Source of the DNA: an uncultured Eubacteriales bacterium
Lineage (GTDB): Bacteria; Bacillota_A; Clostridia; Oscillospirales; Oscillospiraceae
DNA: 18,523 nucleotides
Assembly (NCBI GenBank): GCA_949739085.1
Contig: CATIYU010000126.1
Location: forward strand, 1-18,523
Direction of reading: 5' to 3'
Positions 1 to 7,980 of this stretch are shown here, piece after piece (the stretch's first letter is position 1; the number at the start of each line of letters is the position of its first letter). The position numbers were made by a program, and so were the translations under genes. The notes beneath the pieces were generated by a model, which was not told the DNA's origin, ran no database searches, and saw only the letters and a list, made by a program, of their open reading frames with translations.

Positions 1-1
1 C

Positions 2-802
2 CACTATGTGGACTCCCTGGCGGACTGGGAGGCGGTGAAAAGCGGCCCCGTCATGGCCTATGCCCGGGAGCTGAAGGCGGCGGGGACCATCGGCTGCATC
101 GGCCTCTCCAGCCACAATGCGGAGGTGTCCCTGGCGGCGGTGGAATCGGGATACATCGACGTGCTGATGTTCAGCGTGAATCCCTGCTACGATCTCCTGC
201 CCGGCGGCAGGGACATTGAGGCCCTGGGGGCGGCGGAGAGCTACGCCGGGCCTCTGGTAAACATGGACCCCCAGCGGCAGGCGCTCTATGAGACCTGCCA
301 GCGGCTGGGGGTGGGCATCACCGTCATGAAGGCCTTCGGCGGCGGGGACCTGCTCAGCGATCTGGGCCCGGCAGGCAGAGCCCTTACGCCCTGGCAGTGC
401 ATCCATTACGCCCTGACCCGCCCGGCGGTGTCCAGCGTCCTCTGCGGGGCGAAAAACCTGGACGAGCTGTGCGCCTGCGCCGCCTACGGGGAGGCCCCGG
501 AGGCGGCGCGGGACTACGCCGCCGCTCTGGCGGCCCTGCCGAAGATCAGCTGGGAGGGCCACTGCATGTACTGCGGCCACTGCGCCCCGTGCCCCCAGGG
601 CATCAGCGTAGCGGACGTGACCAAATTCCTGAACCTCTGCAAGGCCCAGGGCCAGATCCCGGAGACGGTCCGGGAGCACTACGGGGCTCTGCCCCACGGG
701 GCCGGGGAGTGCGTCCAGTGCGGCGCGTGCGAGAAGCGGTGCCCCTTCGGCGTACCCGCCGTGGAAAATATGGCGGCAGCGGCGAAGCTGTTCGGCAGGT
801 AG
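2..802 (+). CDS. Aldo/keto reductase with C-terminal 4Fe-4S ferredoxin-like motifs (5' end outside window)
   Basis: The reading frame is open to the left edge, so the N-terminus is missing; the visible part is the last 266 or so residues. The beginning reads like the second half of an AKR TIM barrel: GTIGCIGLSSHN, then DVLMFSVNPCYD, then GVGITVMKAFGGGDLL and a strand-helix around SSVLCGAKNLDEL. The C-terminus carries two cysteine clusters, CMYCGHCAPCP and CVQCGACEKRCP, as in the subfamily of NAD(P)H-dependent AKRs fused to a bacterial ferredoxin-type domain, which should hold two 4Fe-4S clusters. The role is probably a cytosolic oxidoreductase acting on carbonyl compounds; the substrate cannot be read from sequence. 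The MerR gene begins 12 bases after the stop, so the two are likely cotranscribed. The family call is firm; the physiological role is not. Confidence 0.9.
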   Translation, partial: HYVDSLADWEAVKSGPVMAYARELKAAGTIGCIGLSSHNAEVSLAAVESGYIDVLMFSVNPCYDLLPGGRDIEALGAAESYAGPLVNMDPQRQALYETCQRLGVGITVMKAFGGGDLLSDLGPAGRALTPWQCIHYALTRPAVSSVLCGAKNLDELCACAAYGEAPEAARDYAAALAALPKISWEGHCMYCGHCAPCPQGISVADVTKFLNLCKAQGQIPETVREHYGALPHGAGECVQCGACEKRCPFGVPAVENMAAAAKLFGR

Positions 803-814
803 CGGGAGGCGGCT

Positions 815-1204
815 ATGACGATCACAGAGGTAAGCAAGAAATACGGCCTGACGCCCGATACCCTGCGCTACTATGAGCGCATCGGCCTGATCCCTCCGGT
901 GCCCCGGACCAAGGGCGGGGTGCGGGACTACGACGAGAACTCCTGCGGCTGGGTGGAGCTGATGAAGTGTATGCGGTGCGCGGGGGTGCAGATCGAGGCG
1001 CTGATTGAGTACGTGGCGCTGTCCCGGCAGGGGGACAGCACGGTGGCGGACCGCAAAGCCCTCCTGATGGAGCAGCGGGATCAGATGGTGGCCCGTATGG
1101 CGGAAATGCAGCGCTCCCTGGACCGGCTCAACGCCAAAATCGACGGCTACGAGCAGGGCCTCCTGCGGAAGGAGCAGAGCCTCCGGGACGGCCGGGAGGA
1201 CTGA
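815..1204 (+). CDS. MerR-family transcriptional regulator
   Basis: This 129-residue protein has the MerR winged-helix signature at the N-terminus: ITEVSKKYGLTPDTLRYYER at residues 3-22, then GLIPP and a wing region around GGVRDYD. Residues about 75-120 look like the coiled-coil dimerisation helix (QRDQMVARMAEMQRSLDRLN). There is no long C-terminal effector domain and no metal-binding cysteine pair after the coiled coil, so it belongs to the short MerR types. Cysteines fall at 44, 52 and 55. Position 52 is close to the redox/electrophile-sensing cysteine described for AdhR/NmlR-type regulators, which control aldehyde-detoxifying oxidoreductases. The ATG at 815 has GGGAGG upstream and lies 12 bases after the aldo/keto reductase stop. 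This suggests it regulates that gene; the inducer is inferred only. Confidence 0.9.
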   Translation: MTITEVSKKYGLTPDTLRYYERIGLIPPVPRTKGGVRDYDENSCGWVELMKCMRCAGVQIEALIEYVALSRQGDSTVADRKALLMEQRDQMVARMAEMQRSLDRLNAKIDGYEQGLLRKEQSLRDGRED

Positions 1205-1316
1205 GCCGCCCGCGTATCCAATCTCTTGAAAAAAGCTGGTCCCTTTTGCCAGGCGGATTTTCTCATCTTTTTTCCCCTTTTGCCCATACTAGCGGCAAGA
1301 GAGGAGTGCTGCTTTT

Positions 1317-3350
1317 ATGCGTGAAACCACAAAATCCGCCGCCCAAAACCGGCTGCGCTTTGAAAAATCCCCCTACCTGCTCCAGCACGCGGAAAATCCC
1401 ATAAACTGGTTCCCCTGGTGTCCGGAGGCCTTTGAGACGGCCCGCCGGGAGGACAAGCCCATCTTTCTGTCCGTGGGGTACTCCACCTGCTACTGGTGCC
1501 ACGTCATGGGCCGGGAGTCCTTCGAGGACCTGAAGGTGGCCCAGGCGCTGAACGATCATTTTATCTCCATCAAGGTGGACCGGGAGGAGCGGCCCGACGT
1601 GGACGCCGTCTATATGGCCGCCTGTCAGGCCCTCACCGGCTCCGGCGGCTGGCCCCTGACCGTTCTCATGACGGCGGACCAGGAGCCCTTCTGGGCGGGC
1701 ACCTACCTGCCCCCCACAGGCCGGGGCGGGCGGCTGGGCCTGCTGGAGGTTCTGGAGGAGGCTGCCCGCATATGGCGGGGACCGGACCGCCGGAGACTGC
1801 TGGACCTGGGGGAGCGGGTGGCCCGGCACGTGGCGCGGCAGGAGGAATCCCGCCCGGCAGCGCCGGAGTTCGCCCTCCTCCGGTCCGCCGCAGAGCAGCT
1901 CAGCCGGAGCTTTGACCGCCAGAACGGCGGCTTCGGCGGCGCGCCCAAGTTCCCCCAGCCCCAGGACCTGCTGTTCCTCATGGAATACGCCCGCCGGGAG
2001 GAGGACCAGCACGCCTGGGAAATGGCGGAAACCACCCTTACCCAGATGGCCCGGGGCGGCATCTTCGACCAGGTGGGCGGCGGCTTCTGCCGCTACAGCA
2101 CCGACGAGAGCTGGCAGATCCCCCACTATGAGAAGATGCTCTACGACAACGCCCTCCTGGCCTACGCCTACCTGGAGGCTTACGCCCGGTCCGGACGGCC
2201 CTACTACAAGGAAATCGCCTGCCGGACCCTGGACTACGCCCTGCGGGAGCTCCGTCTGCCCGGCGGCGGCTTCGCCTGCGGGCAGGACGCGGGCGGGGCC
2301 GGACAGGAGGGGCGGTTCTACTTGCTCTCCAGGGAGACGGTGTGCGGCGTACTAGGGGCGGAGGCCGGGGAGCGGTTCTGCAACTGGTACCACATCCCCT
2401 CCCAGGGGGAGAGGATGCCCAACCTGCTCTACGAGCCCCAGTACGACCTCGCCTGGACCTACTTCTCTCAGCACTGCGAGAAGCTGGCGGACTACCGCCG
2501 CCGGACGCCCCTCCACCGGGACGGCAAGGTGTCCGCCAGCTGGAACGCCATGATGATCGCCGCCCTGGCCAAGGCGTACCAGGTCCTGGGGGAGGAAACC
2601 TACCTCCGGGCCGCGGAGGCCGCCCGGCTGTTCCTCAAAACCCGGCTGACCACCCCAGACGGCCGTCTCTACCTGTGCTGGCGGGATCGGGAGGCCGCTG
2701 TGGACGGCCAGCTGGACAGCTACGCCTTCTACTGCTGGGCGCTGCTGGAGCTGTACGAGGCCAATTTCTCCACCGCCTGTCTGAAGGAGGCCGCAGGGCT
2801 GGCGGACAAGCTCCATGAGCTCTTCTGGGACGGCGGCTGGGGCGGATTCTTCCCCACGCCCCGGGGCGGGGAGCGGCTCATCGCCCGGCGGAAGGAGTCC
2901 AGCGACGGGGCCGCTCCCTCCGGAAACGCGGCGGCGGCCCTGGCCCTGGCGCGGCTGGGGCGGCTCACCGGCTACCCCCGCTGCCGCGCCCTGGCCCAGC
3001 GGCAGATGGACTGGCTGGCCGGGGAGGCCAAGGAGTTTCCAGCCGCCAGGTGTTTTGCGCTGCTGGCCATGATGGAGTCCCTGTACCCCGCCAGGGAGCT
3101 GGTGTGCGTATCCAGCGGAGAGGTCCCCCAGTGGCTGGCGGGCCTGTGCGAGGAGTACAAGGTGGCGGCTGTGGTGAAGACACCGGAGAACTGCCGGGCG
3201 CTGGAGTGGGTTGCCCCCTTCACTGCCGCCTACCCCCTGCCAACGGACGGCGTGCGGCTGTACCTGTGCCGGGAGGGGGCCTGCCTGGAGGCGGTGGACA
3301 GCCTGGCGGAGCTGCGCAGGCTGCTGGCGGAAAACCGGACGCCCGTGTAG
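1317..3350 (+). CDS. Thioredoxin-domain-containing DUF255 protein (YyaL/SPATA20 family)
   Basis: At 677 residues this is full length for the family. The N-terminus carries the family hallmarks: [20 protein letters not shown] at 14-33, a thioredoxin-like fold with a CYWC active-site motif near residue 60 ([13 protein letters not shown]), [11 protein letters not shown] and [10 protein letters not shown]. From about residue 190 onward it resembles the alpha-alpha toroid (six-hairpin) region of this family, with [30 protein letters not shown] and [12 protein letters not shown]. No signal peptide is seen, so it is cytosolic. The biochemical function of the bacterial proteins is not settled; a redox or carbohydrate-related activity has been proposed. 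The start is the ATG at 1317, with GAGGAG at 1301-1306. The gene stands alone between the merR gene and the terminator at 3372. Confidence 0.92.
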   Translation: MRETTKSAAQNRLRFEKSPYLLQHAENPINWFPWCPEAFETARREDKPIFLSVGYSTCYWCHVMGRESFEDLKVAQALNDHFISIKVDREERPDVDAVYMAACQALTGSGGWPLTVLMTADQEPFWAGTYLPPTGRGGRLGLLEVLEEAARIWRGPDRRRLLDLGERVARHVARQEESRPAAPEFALLRSAAEQLSRSFDRQNGGFGGAPKFPQPQDLLFLMEYARREEDQHAWEMAETTLTQMARGGIFDQVGGGFCRYSTDESWQIPHYEKMLYDNALLAYAYLEAYARSGRPYYKEIACRTLDYALRELRLPGGGFACGQDAGGAGQEGRFYLLSRETVCGVLGAEAGERFCNWYHIPSQGERMPNLLYEPQYDLAWTYFSQHCEKLADYRRRTPLHRDGKVSASWNAMMIAALAKAYQVLGEETYLRAAEAARLFLKTRLTTPDGRLYLCWRDREAAVDGQLDSYAFYCWALLELYEANFSTACLKEAAGLADKLHELFWDGGWGGFFPTPRGGERLIARRKESSDGAAPSGNAAAALALARLGRLTGYPRCRALAQRQMDWLAGEAKEFPAARCFALLAMMESLYPARELVCVSSGEVPQWLAGLCEEYKVAAVVKTPENCRALEWVAPFTAAYPLPTDGVRLYLCREGACLEAVDSLAELRRLLAENRTPV

Positions 3351-3371
3351 GCGCACCCCAAGGAAAATAGC

Positions 3372-3410
3372 AGGCGGACCTTCCGGCGCTCCGGAAGGTC
3401 CGCCTCTTTT
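3372..3410 (+). terminator. Rho-independent terminator shared by convergent genes
   Basis: A perfect 15-bp stem (3372-3386 with 3391-3405) closes on the 4-base loop CGCT and is followed by CTTTT. It lies 22 bases after the DUF255 stop and ends just before the stop of the convergent TerD-fusion gene. Read on the minus strand the same hairpin is followed by GCTATTTTCC, a weaker T-tract, so it probably terminates the ter operon as well. Confidence 0.85.
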
Positions 3411-3413
3411 GCG

Positions 3414-4628
3414 CTACTCCACCTCCAGGCCGTAGCTCTCACACAGCTCCCTCAGGCCGCTGCGGTAGCCCGCGCCCACGAAGTTGATTTTCCACTGCCC
3501 CTTGTACCGGTACAACTCCAGGGCCACCACAGTTTTTTCTGTAGTCAGGTCCAGCAGGGGGAACCGGTAGAGCTCCCCGCTGTCATGAAAGACCCGGATG
3601 AGGGGGCCCGTCACCTGGGAGAAATTCTCCCGGGGCTTGTCCCCGTAGATGGAATAGCAGACCGCCACCCTGCTGATGGAGGGGTCCAGCCTGGCGAGCT
3701 CCGCCAGCACCAGAGGCTTACCGCTGGTAGGGGCAAGCCTCACCCCCCGGTCCGCAGGCTCCCGGTTGTTGAAGAAAATCAGATCCCGGTCGTCCCGGAC
3801 CTTTCCGTTTTCCTGTAGGAGAAAGACGTACACATCCAGGTCAATGGAGGGCCCCGCGTACTGGTGCTCATAGGCCACCTTGACCACGCCTTCCCGGAGC
3901 TCATCCGCCGGAATCCGCTGGCCCCGGGTTATGTAGGCCACCTGTCCGTCCGGCGCGGAGGGCGGGACGGCCTCCAGGGGCGGCTCCGCCGGTCCTGAGA
4001 AGGGCTGCTCCACCGGAAGGAGGCCCTCCGCCCGGCGGACGGGCGCGCCCTGGCGGCACTTCCCCGAGAGGTAGATCCGCCGGGTGACGGCGGTGCGGAC
4101 CAGAATCTCCCCGAAGAGGATGGTGTTGTCCCGCATGGGGCCCGCCTGCACGGACACCCGGTTTTTCCCCGGGGCCAGCCGCTGGGGCGTGACCGCCACG
4201 TCCCGCAGGCGGCAGACGAGGTCCGCAGGCCCGGCCGCCTCCAGCTCAAAGGCAAAGGCATTCTCCCGGTCCGGGGCGAACTCCCCCAGGGGGACCGACG
4301 TGGGAAGCCGCCAGTTCTCCGCCTCTCCGGGGACGCCCAGCACCGTCCCCGCCGCCTCCACCCCGGAGAGTTTTGTCCCGGGCCGGGTGGACTGGATAGC
4401 CGCTCCCGCCGCCCCATGCCGGTGCGGGCCGGTGACCTCCACCCGAAGGTCCTTCACCGTAACGCCCGGGGCGTCTATGACCAGCACCGGCCCCTGGTCC
4501 GCCCAGAGGGTGGCGTGGGAGCCGTCGATGGTGCAGGGCCGCTTTACCACCAGCGGCCCCTGGTACTCCCCGGGAGACAGGACGAAGTCCCCAGAGGAGA
4601 GGTTAAATTCTTCCTGCAAGCTGCGCAT
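3414..4628 (-). CDS. TerD-domain fusion protein with N-terminal beta-helix-like region
   Basis: This 404-residue protein is the last gene of the ter run. Residues about 234-404 align by eye with TerD domains: IDLDVYVFLL near 262, the DLIFF strand, an Ile-Tyr-Gly-Asp strand, NFSQVTG, then GQWKINFVGAGYRSGL. The acidic loop conserved in its neighbours ([13 protein letters not shown]) is missing; this place reads roughly GVRLAPTSGKPL, so Ca2+ binding may be lost or altered. Residues 1-95 (GEYQGPLVVKRPCTIDG, VLVIDAPGVTVKDLRVEV) have the strand-turn rhythm of right-handed parallel beta-helix proteins. Residues 110-195 look like another beta-rich domain, and 200-228 form a proline-rich linker. No signal peptide is evident. 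The start ATG at 4628 has AAGGTGG upstream. The TerD call is solid; the beta-helix call is inference. Confidence 0.85.
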   Translation of the reverse strand: MRSLQEEFNLSSGDFVLSPGEYQGPLVVKRPCTIDGSHATLWADQGPVLVIDAPGVTVKDLRVEVTGPHRHGAAGAAIQSTRPGTKLSGVEAAGTVLGVPGEAENWRLPTSVPLGEFAPDRENAFAFELEAAGPADLVCRLRDVAVTPQRLAPGKNRVSVQAGPMRDNTILFGEILVRTAVTRRIYLSGKCRQGAPVRRAEGLLPVEQPFSGPAEPPLEAVPPSAPDGQVAYITRGQRIPADELREGVVKVAYEHQYAGPSIDLDVYVFLLQENGKVRDDRDLIFFNNREPADRGVRLAPTSGKPLVLAELARLDPSISRVAVCYSIYGDKPRENFSQVTGPLIRVFHDSGELYRFPLLDLTTEKTVVALELYRYKGQWKINFVGAGYRSGLRELCESYGLEVE

Positions 4629-4691
4629 ACTTCCACCTTAATATACCGGGAAAGCGGGGAACCCGCGCCGGGCCCCCGCCTCTCCTGAATC

Positions 4692-5279
4692 CTATGCCAC
4701 ATCCACGCCGTAGCTCCGGCAGAGGGCCTCCAGGCCCCCCTGGTAGCCCGCGCCCACGGCGTTGAATTTCCAGTCCCCGCCGTAGCGGTAGATTTCGCAC
4801 ACCACCAGGGCCGTCTCCACAGAGAACTCCTCCCCAAGGTCAAAGCGCAGCACCTCCGTGCCCACGGTATCGTTCTCGTTGGCGATCCTGGCCACCCGGA
4901 CGTAGGCGTTGGATACCTGCCCAAAATTCTGCCTGCGCTGGGGCGCGTCGTAGATGGTCACCGTGATGGCGATTTTCTGCACGTCGGGGGGGACCTTGGT
5001 GAAGTCGATGATAAGCACCTCGTCGTCGCCGTCGCCCTCGCCGGTGAGGTTGTCGCCGGTGTGGCGGACGGAGCCGTCCTTGCTCTTGAGGTTGCCATAG
5101 AAGATAAAGTCCTCGTCCCGGCGGACCTTGCCGTTTGCCCCCAGCAGGAAGGCGGAGGCGTCCAGGTCAAAGTCCGCGCCGCCCTCATAGCGGTTGGTGT
5201 CCCAGCCCAGGCCCACCAGGGCCATGGTCATGGATTTGTCCAGGCTCACCCGCTGGCCCTTAGAAAGATTGACGCTCAT
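4692..5279 (-). CDS. TerD-family tellurium resistance/stress protein, canonical type
   Basis: This is a 195-residue single-domain TerD protein. It shows MSVNLSKGQRVSL at the start, [18 protein letters not shown] at residues 23-40, DFIFYGNL, the acidic Ca2+ loop [13 protein letters not shown] at 75-87, [12 protein letters not shown], and the closing GDWKFNAVGAGYQGGLEAL. TerD domains bind Ca2+ through such acidic residues and are cytosolic or membrane-surface stress proteins linked to tellurite, phage and envelope-stress tolerance. It is a close paralogue of the TerD at 7353-7931, sharing nearly every motif, so the two probably arose by duplication. The start at 5279 has AGGAGGTG 6 bases upstream. 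The gene follows the preceding TerD-family gene by 15 bases, so they are cotranscribed. Confidence 0.93.
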   Translation of the reverse strand: MSVNLSKGQRVSLDKSMTMALVGLGWDTNRYEGGADFDLDASAFLLGANGKVRRDEDFIFYGNLKSKDGSVRHTGDNLTGEGDGDDEVLIIDFTKVPPDVQKIAITVTIYDAPQRRQNFGQVSNAYVRVARIANENDTVGTEVLRFDLGEEFSVETALVVCEIYRYGGDWKFNAVGAGYQGGLEALCRSYGVDVA

Positions 5280-5294
5280 GAAAACACCTCCTGA

Positions 5295-5885
5295 TCAGAA
5301 AAATCTCTTTGCCAGGTCGCCCACGCTGTTGTCCTTGGTGGGCTGGCCGATGGCGTTGAACTTCCAGGCGCCCTTGTGGCGGTAGAGCTCCCCAAAGACC
5401 ATGGCGGTCATGCCGTCGTAGTTCTCGGAAAGGTTGTATTTGCAAAGCTCCTGGTTGGCCTCAGCATCGCAGATGCGGATAAAGGCGTTTTGAATCATGC
5501 CGAAATGCTGGCCCCGCTGCATAGCCTGATAGATATTGACCACGAAAACCACCTTATCGTAGCGCTCCGGGAGAGCGTCCAGGTCCAGCATGATCTGCTC
5601 GTCGTCGCCCTCCCCGGCGCCGGTGAGGTTGTCGCCCATGTGCTGGACGGCGCTGGTCTTGTGCCGGAGATTGCCGAAGTAGACCACATCGTCGGTGCCC
5701 ATGAGGCGTCCGCCAGCGCAGAGGAACGCGGAGGCGTCGCAGTCAATGTCGGCGGGCTTGGGGGCGAAGAAGCCGCCCTTGCGCTGGGCCTCGTCCCAGC
5801 CCAGGCCCACCATCACCCGGCGGAGCGCGCCGCCGTTAGACTTGCGCAGTTCCACCTTCTGTCCTTTTTGCAGGTTAACAGACAT
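5295..5885 (-). CDS. TerD-family protein, TerZ-like
   Basis: This 196-residue TerD-fold protein begins MSVNLQKGQKVELRKSNGG. It contains VMVGLGWDEAQRKGGFFAP, an insertion relative to canonical TerD before the Asp motif (PADIDCDASAFL), then VVYFGNL, the acidic loop GDNLTGAGEGDDE, HFGMIQNAFIRI, and GAWKFNAIGQPTKDN near the end. The insertion of a GGFFAPKP-type segment and the shortened C-terminus resemble TerZ-like members rather than TerD/TerE. The Ca2+ loop is intact. The ATG at 5885 has AAGGAG 7-8 bases upstream, and that ribosome site overlaps the end of the AIM24 gene region, 18 bases after its stop. It probably works as a partner of the other TerD paralogues; the individual role is unknown. 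Confidence 0.9.
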   Translation of the reverse strand: MSVNLQKGQKVELRKSNGGALRRVMVGLGWDEAQRKGGFFAPKPADIDCDASAFLCAGGRLMGTDDVVYFGNLRHKTSAVQHMGDNLTGAGEGDDEQIMLDLDALPERYDKVVFVVNIYQAMQRGQHFGMIQNAFIRICDAEANQELCKYNLSENYDGMTAMVFGELYRHKGAWKFNAIGQPTKDNSVGDLAKRFF

Positions 5886-5903
5886 AAATTTTCTCCTTCT
5901 CCT

Positions 5904-6584
5904 TTAGCTTTTGGGCGTCATGCTGGCAATCCACTTGCCCAGGGCGGCGGGGTTGCGGGTCTGGATGAGCACAACGCCCGGCCCCCGGAACCGGCACACC
6001 AGGCACTCCCCGCTCATCATACTGGAAATCCAGCCGCTGGAGGCCTTCTCTATTGTGTACTGCATGTAGTCAGGCCAGGCCACCAGGTGGCCGTTGTCCA
6101 CGATGACCTCCTCCCCCGCCTCCAGGTTGATGGCGTGGATGGCGCCGTAGCTGCTGAGAAACACGGTGCCGCTGCCCCGGATGTTCAGCACAAAGAACCC
6201 CTCTCGGGAAAAGAGGCCCTGGGCTAGATTCTGCATGGCGGTGTCTACCTCAATGCCGCTGGTGGCGGCCAGGAAGCCGTCCTTCTGCACCCGTAGGCTG
6301 TAGCTGCCGTCCAGCTCCACGTCGATAATGCCGCCGGGCAGGGGGTGGCCCAGGAGCACCCGGCCGGGGCCCCGGGCGGCGGTAATGGTCTGGAAAAAGA
6401 AGCTCTCCCCCGCCAGAACCCTGCGGGCCAGACTGCCCAGAAGGTTGCCGCTCATGGAGCCCTCCACGTCGAGGGTGGCGGACATGGAGACCATGGCGTC
6501 GGATTCTGCCTTCACCATCTCCCCCCGCTCCAGGTCGCACTGGACCACAGGGAACGCGTTGCCATAGAGAATTTCGTACCTCAT
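5904..6584 (-). CDS. AIM24 family protein (TIGR00266-type)
   Basis: The 226-residue protein shows the repeated beta-strand pattern of the AIM24/TIGR00266 family: MRYEILYGNAFPVVQCDL, MVSMSATLDVEGSM, SFFFQTITAARGPGRVLLG, a middle with GFFVLNIRGSGTVFLSSYGA, and GECLVCRFRGPGVVLIQTRN near the C-terminus. The family is named after a mitochondrial biogenesis factor; the bacterial members have no settled function and often sit beside ter or stress genes. An in-frame codon at 6620 would lengthen the protein by 12 residues, but the ATG at 6584 is preceded by GGGAGG with 5 bases spacing and gives the family-typical N-terminus, so I chose it. The gene lies between the TerA-like gene (90 bases upstream) and the TerZ-like gene (18 bases downstream). 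Confidence 0.9.
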   Translation of the reverse strand: MRYEILYGNAFPVVQCDLERGEMVKAESDAMVSMSATLDVEGSMSGNLLGSLARRVLAGESFFFQTITAARGPGRVLLGHPLPGGIIDVELDGSYSLRVQKDGFLAATSGIEVDTAMQNLAQGLFSREGFFVLNIRGSGTVFLSSYGAIHAINLEAGEEVIVDNGHLVAWPDYMQYTIEKASSGWISSMMSGECLVCRFRGPGVVLIQTRNPAALGKWIASMTPKS

Positions 6585-6638
6585 AAAAGCCTCCCAACTA
6601 AAACGGCGTACTGTTCTCAAATATTGCGCGGGGGCCCC

Positions 6639-6663
6639 GCCGCCCGGCCTCCAGCCGGGCAGC
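6639..6663 (-). other. Intergenic hairpin in the ter operon
   Basis: In the 90-base gap between the TerA-like and AIM24 genes the arms GCCGCCCGGC (6639-6648) and GCCGGGCAGC (6654-6663) pair over 10 positions (one G-U wobble) around a 5-base loop. No T-tract follows on the minus strand, so this is more likely an mRNA-stabilising or processing structure than a terminator. Confidence 0.45.
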
Positions 6664-6674
6664 AGGCCTCCTTT

Positions 6675-7265
6675 TTACTTCCTCCCGGCGACCCAGCGGA
6701 GGCCCCAGTGAAATGCCTCGTCCATGAACTGATGTCCGTTGAAGAAGCTGACCACCTTCTCCACGCTGAAGGTTCCGCCATCGGTGTTCTCCAGCAGGGC
6801 AATGGCGCACATGGGCTGGGAGGAGCCGTACTCGTCCATGCGGACGATGATGTCCTCGCTGCCGGGGCACTTGACAGTAACCACGCCGTTGGCCGTCTGC
6901 CAGTCAGTGGCGCCCTCGTAGATGAAAGTATACACCAGCACCCGCTTGATCTCGGAGACCTTCGCGCCGTTGATGCGCAGGTTTTCGCCCTCGCTGTTGG
7001 CGCCGCTGCGGTCGTCGCCGTCCAGGGCGATATAGGGCAGCTGGTTCAGGCTTCCGAATGCGTTGCCCAAGGCCTGGACGCAGCCCTTGGAGCCGTCTTG
7101 CAGCTCAAAGAGGCAACCCAGGTCCAGGTCGATGGGCTGGGGCTTCGGGGCGAAAAAGCCCTTCTTCACCGGCTGGCTCCAGTTGAGGTTAATGAGAATC
7201 TCCCCCAGAGGAGCAGAGCCCTTCTTCAAGCTGACTTTTTGGCCTTTTTTCAGTTCTACAGCCAT
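6675..7265 (-). CDS. TerA-like TerD-superfamily protein
   Basis: This 196-residue protein starts MAVELKKGQKVSLKKG like the TerD proteins but has a divergent core: ILINLNWSQP in place of GLGWD, a GFFAPKPQPIDLDLGCLFEL segment, and ALDGDDRSGANSEGENLRI in place of the usual acidic loop. It then reads VLVYTFIYEGATDW, and ends with VEKVVSFFNGHQFMDEAFHW. These are features of TerA-type members; here it is a single domain, about half the size of plasmid TerA. Acidic residues remain in the loop (DGDD), so metal binding is possible but differently arranged. The ATG at 7265 has AGGAGGAAC about 9 bases upstream. It follows the canonical TerD gene by 87 bases, which hold a strong hairpin. Confidence 0.88.
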   Translation of the reverse strand: MAVELKKGQKVSLKKGSAPLGEILINLNWSQPVKKGFFAPKPQPIDLDLGCLFELQDGSKGCVQALGNAFGSLNQLPYIALDGDDRSGANSEGENLRINGAKVSEIKRVLVYTFIYEGATDWQTANGVVTVKCPGSEDIIVRMDEYGSSQPMCAIALLENTDGGTFSVEKVVSFFNGHQFMDEAFHWGLRWVAGRK

Positions 7266-7303
7266 AATGATCGTTCCTCCTCAATGAATTGTCAAAACCA
7301 GCC

Positions 7304-7335
7304 CCTATTCCGCCGCCGGGCGGAATAGGTTTTTT
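7304..7335 (+). terminator. Plus-strand-facing intrinsic terminator inside the ter operon
   Basis: A perfect 11-bp stem (CCTATTCCGCC at 7304-7314 and its complement at 7319-7329) with a 4-base loop is followed on the plus strand by six T residues (7330-7335). No plus-strand gene lies upstream. Read on the minus strand, the direction of the surrounding genes, the stem is followed by GGCTGGTTTTG, a displaced and short T-tract, so it would terminate sense transcription only partially. It sits between the stop of the TerD gene and the start of the TerA-like gene. Confidence 0.7.
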
Positions 7336-7352
7336 CCCTCCGCAAAGAGGAA

Positions 7353-7931
7353 TTAGACGTTGACGCCGTAGTTCTGGCAGAGAGCGTGGAGGCCCCCCTG
7401 GAAGCCGCTGCCGATGGCGTTGAACTTCCACTCGCCGTTGTTGCGGTACAGCTCGCCCACCACCAGGGCGGTCTCCACAGAGAAGTCCTCGCCCAGGTCG
7501 TAGCGGATGAGCTCCGTGCCGCTGGATTCGTCCACGATGCGGATGAACGCATTAGAGACCTGGCCGAAGTTCTGACGGCGCACGTCGTAGTCATAGATGG
7601 TGACGGTGAAAGCGATGCGCTCCACATTGGCGGGGACCTTGCTCAGGTCAATGCGGATCTGCTCGTCGTCGCCCTCGCCCTCGCCGGTGAGGTTGTCGCC
7701 CATATGCTCCACGCTGCCAGAGGCGTGCTTCAGGTTGCCGTAGAACACGAAGTCTGGGTCGCCGGAGACCTTGCCGCCGGACCCCAGCAGGAAAGCCGCG
7801 GCGTCCAGGTCAAAGTCCGCGCCGCCGTCATAGCGGTTGGTATCCCAGCCCAGGCCCACCATGATCTGGCTCAGCCCGGGATTGCCCTTGGTCAGATCGA
7901 CCTTCTGTCCCTTTGTCAAACTAACAGCCAT
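7353..7931 (-). CDS. terD: TerD-family tellurium resistance/stress protein, canonical type
   Basis: This is a 192-residue canonical TerD domain. It reads [46 protein letters not shown], the acidic Ca2+ loop [31 protein letters not shown], and [19 protein letters not shown] at the C-terminus. Length and motifs match TerD/TerE proteins throughout, and all the acidic positions expected for Ca2+ coordination are present. It is the first TerD gene behind the Ca2+ ATPase, 49 bases after that stop, with AGGAGG 8 bases before the ATG at 7931. A short GC-rich hairpin (GCGGC/GCCGC) and an AT run occupy that gap. The closest relative in the window is the gene at 4692-5279. Role: Ca2+-binding stress protein; the tellurite phenotype is family knowledge only. 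Confidence 0.94.
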   Translation of the reverse strand: MAVSLTKGQKVDLTKGNPGLSQIMVGLGWDTNRYDGGADFDLDAAAFLLGSGGKVSGDPDFVFYGNLKHASGSVEHMGDNLTGEGEGDDEQIRIDLSKVPANVERIAFTVTIYDYDVRRQNFGQVSNAFIRIVDESSGTELIRYDLGEDFSVETALVVGELYRNNGEWKFNAIGSGFQGGLHALCQNYGVNV

Positions 7932-7980
7932 GTGAATATCCTCCTGAAAATTTTATTGAGTTGCGGCCTCCGCCGCAGGA

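Noticed and set aside
1204..1316. Possible promoter before the DUF255 gene (CATACT at 1285-1290)
   Set aside because: No acceptable -35 at 16-18 bases upstream; the -10 alone is not enough.
2352..3356. 334-codon open frame on the minus strand under the DUF255 gene
   Set aside because: Antisense to a clear full-length family member, low-complexity Gly/Gln/Pro composition, no domain; the terminator at 3372 faces the plus-strand gene.
4692..7931. Near-identical DNA repeats between the two canonical terD genes, as a possible recent tandem duplication
   Set aside because: Shared stretches follow conserved protein motifs and are interrupted by many substitutions; they are old paralogues rather than a direct DNA repeat.
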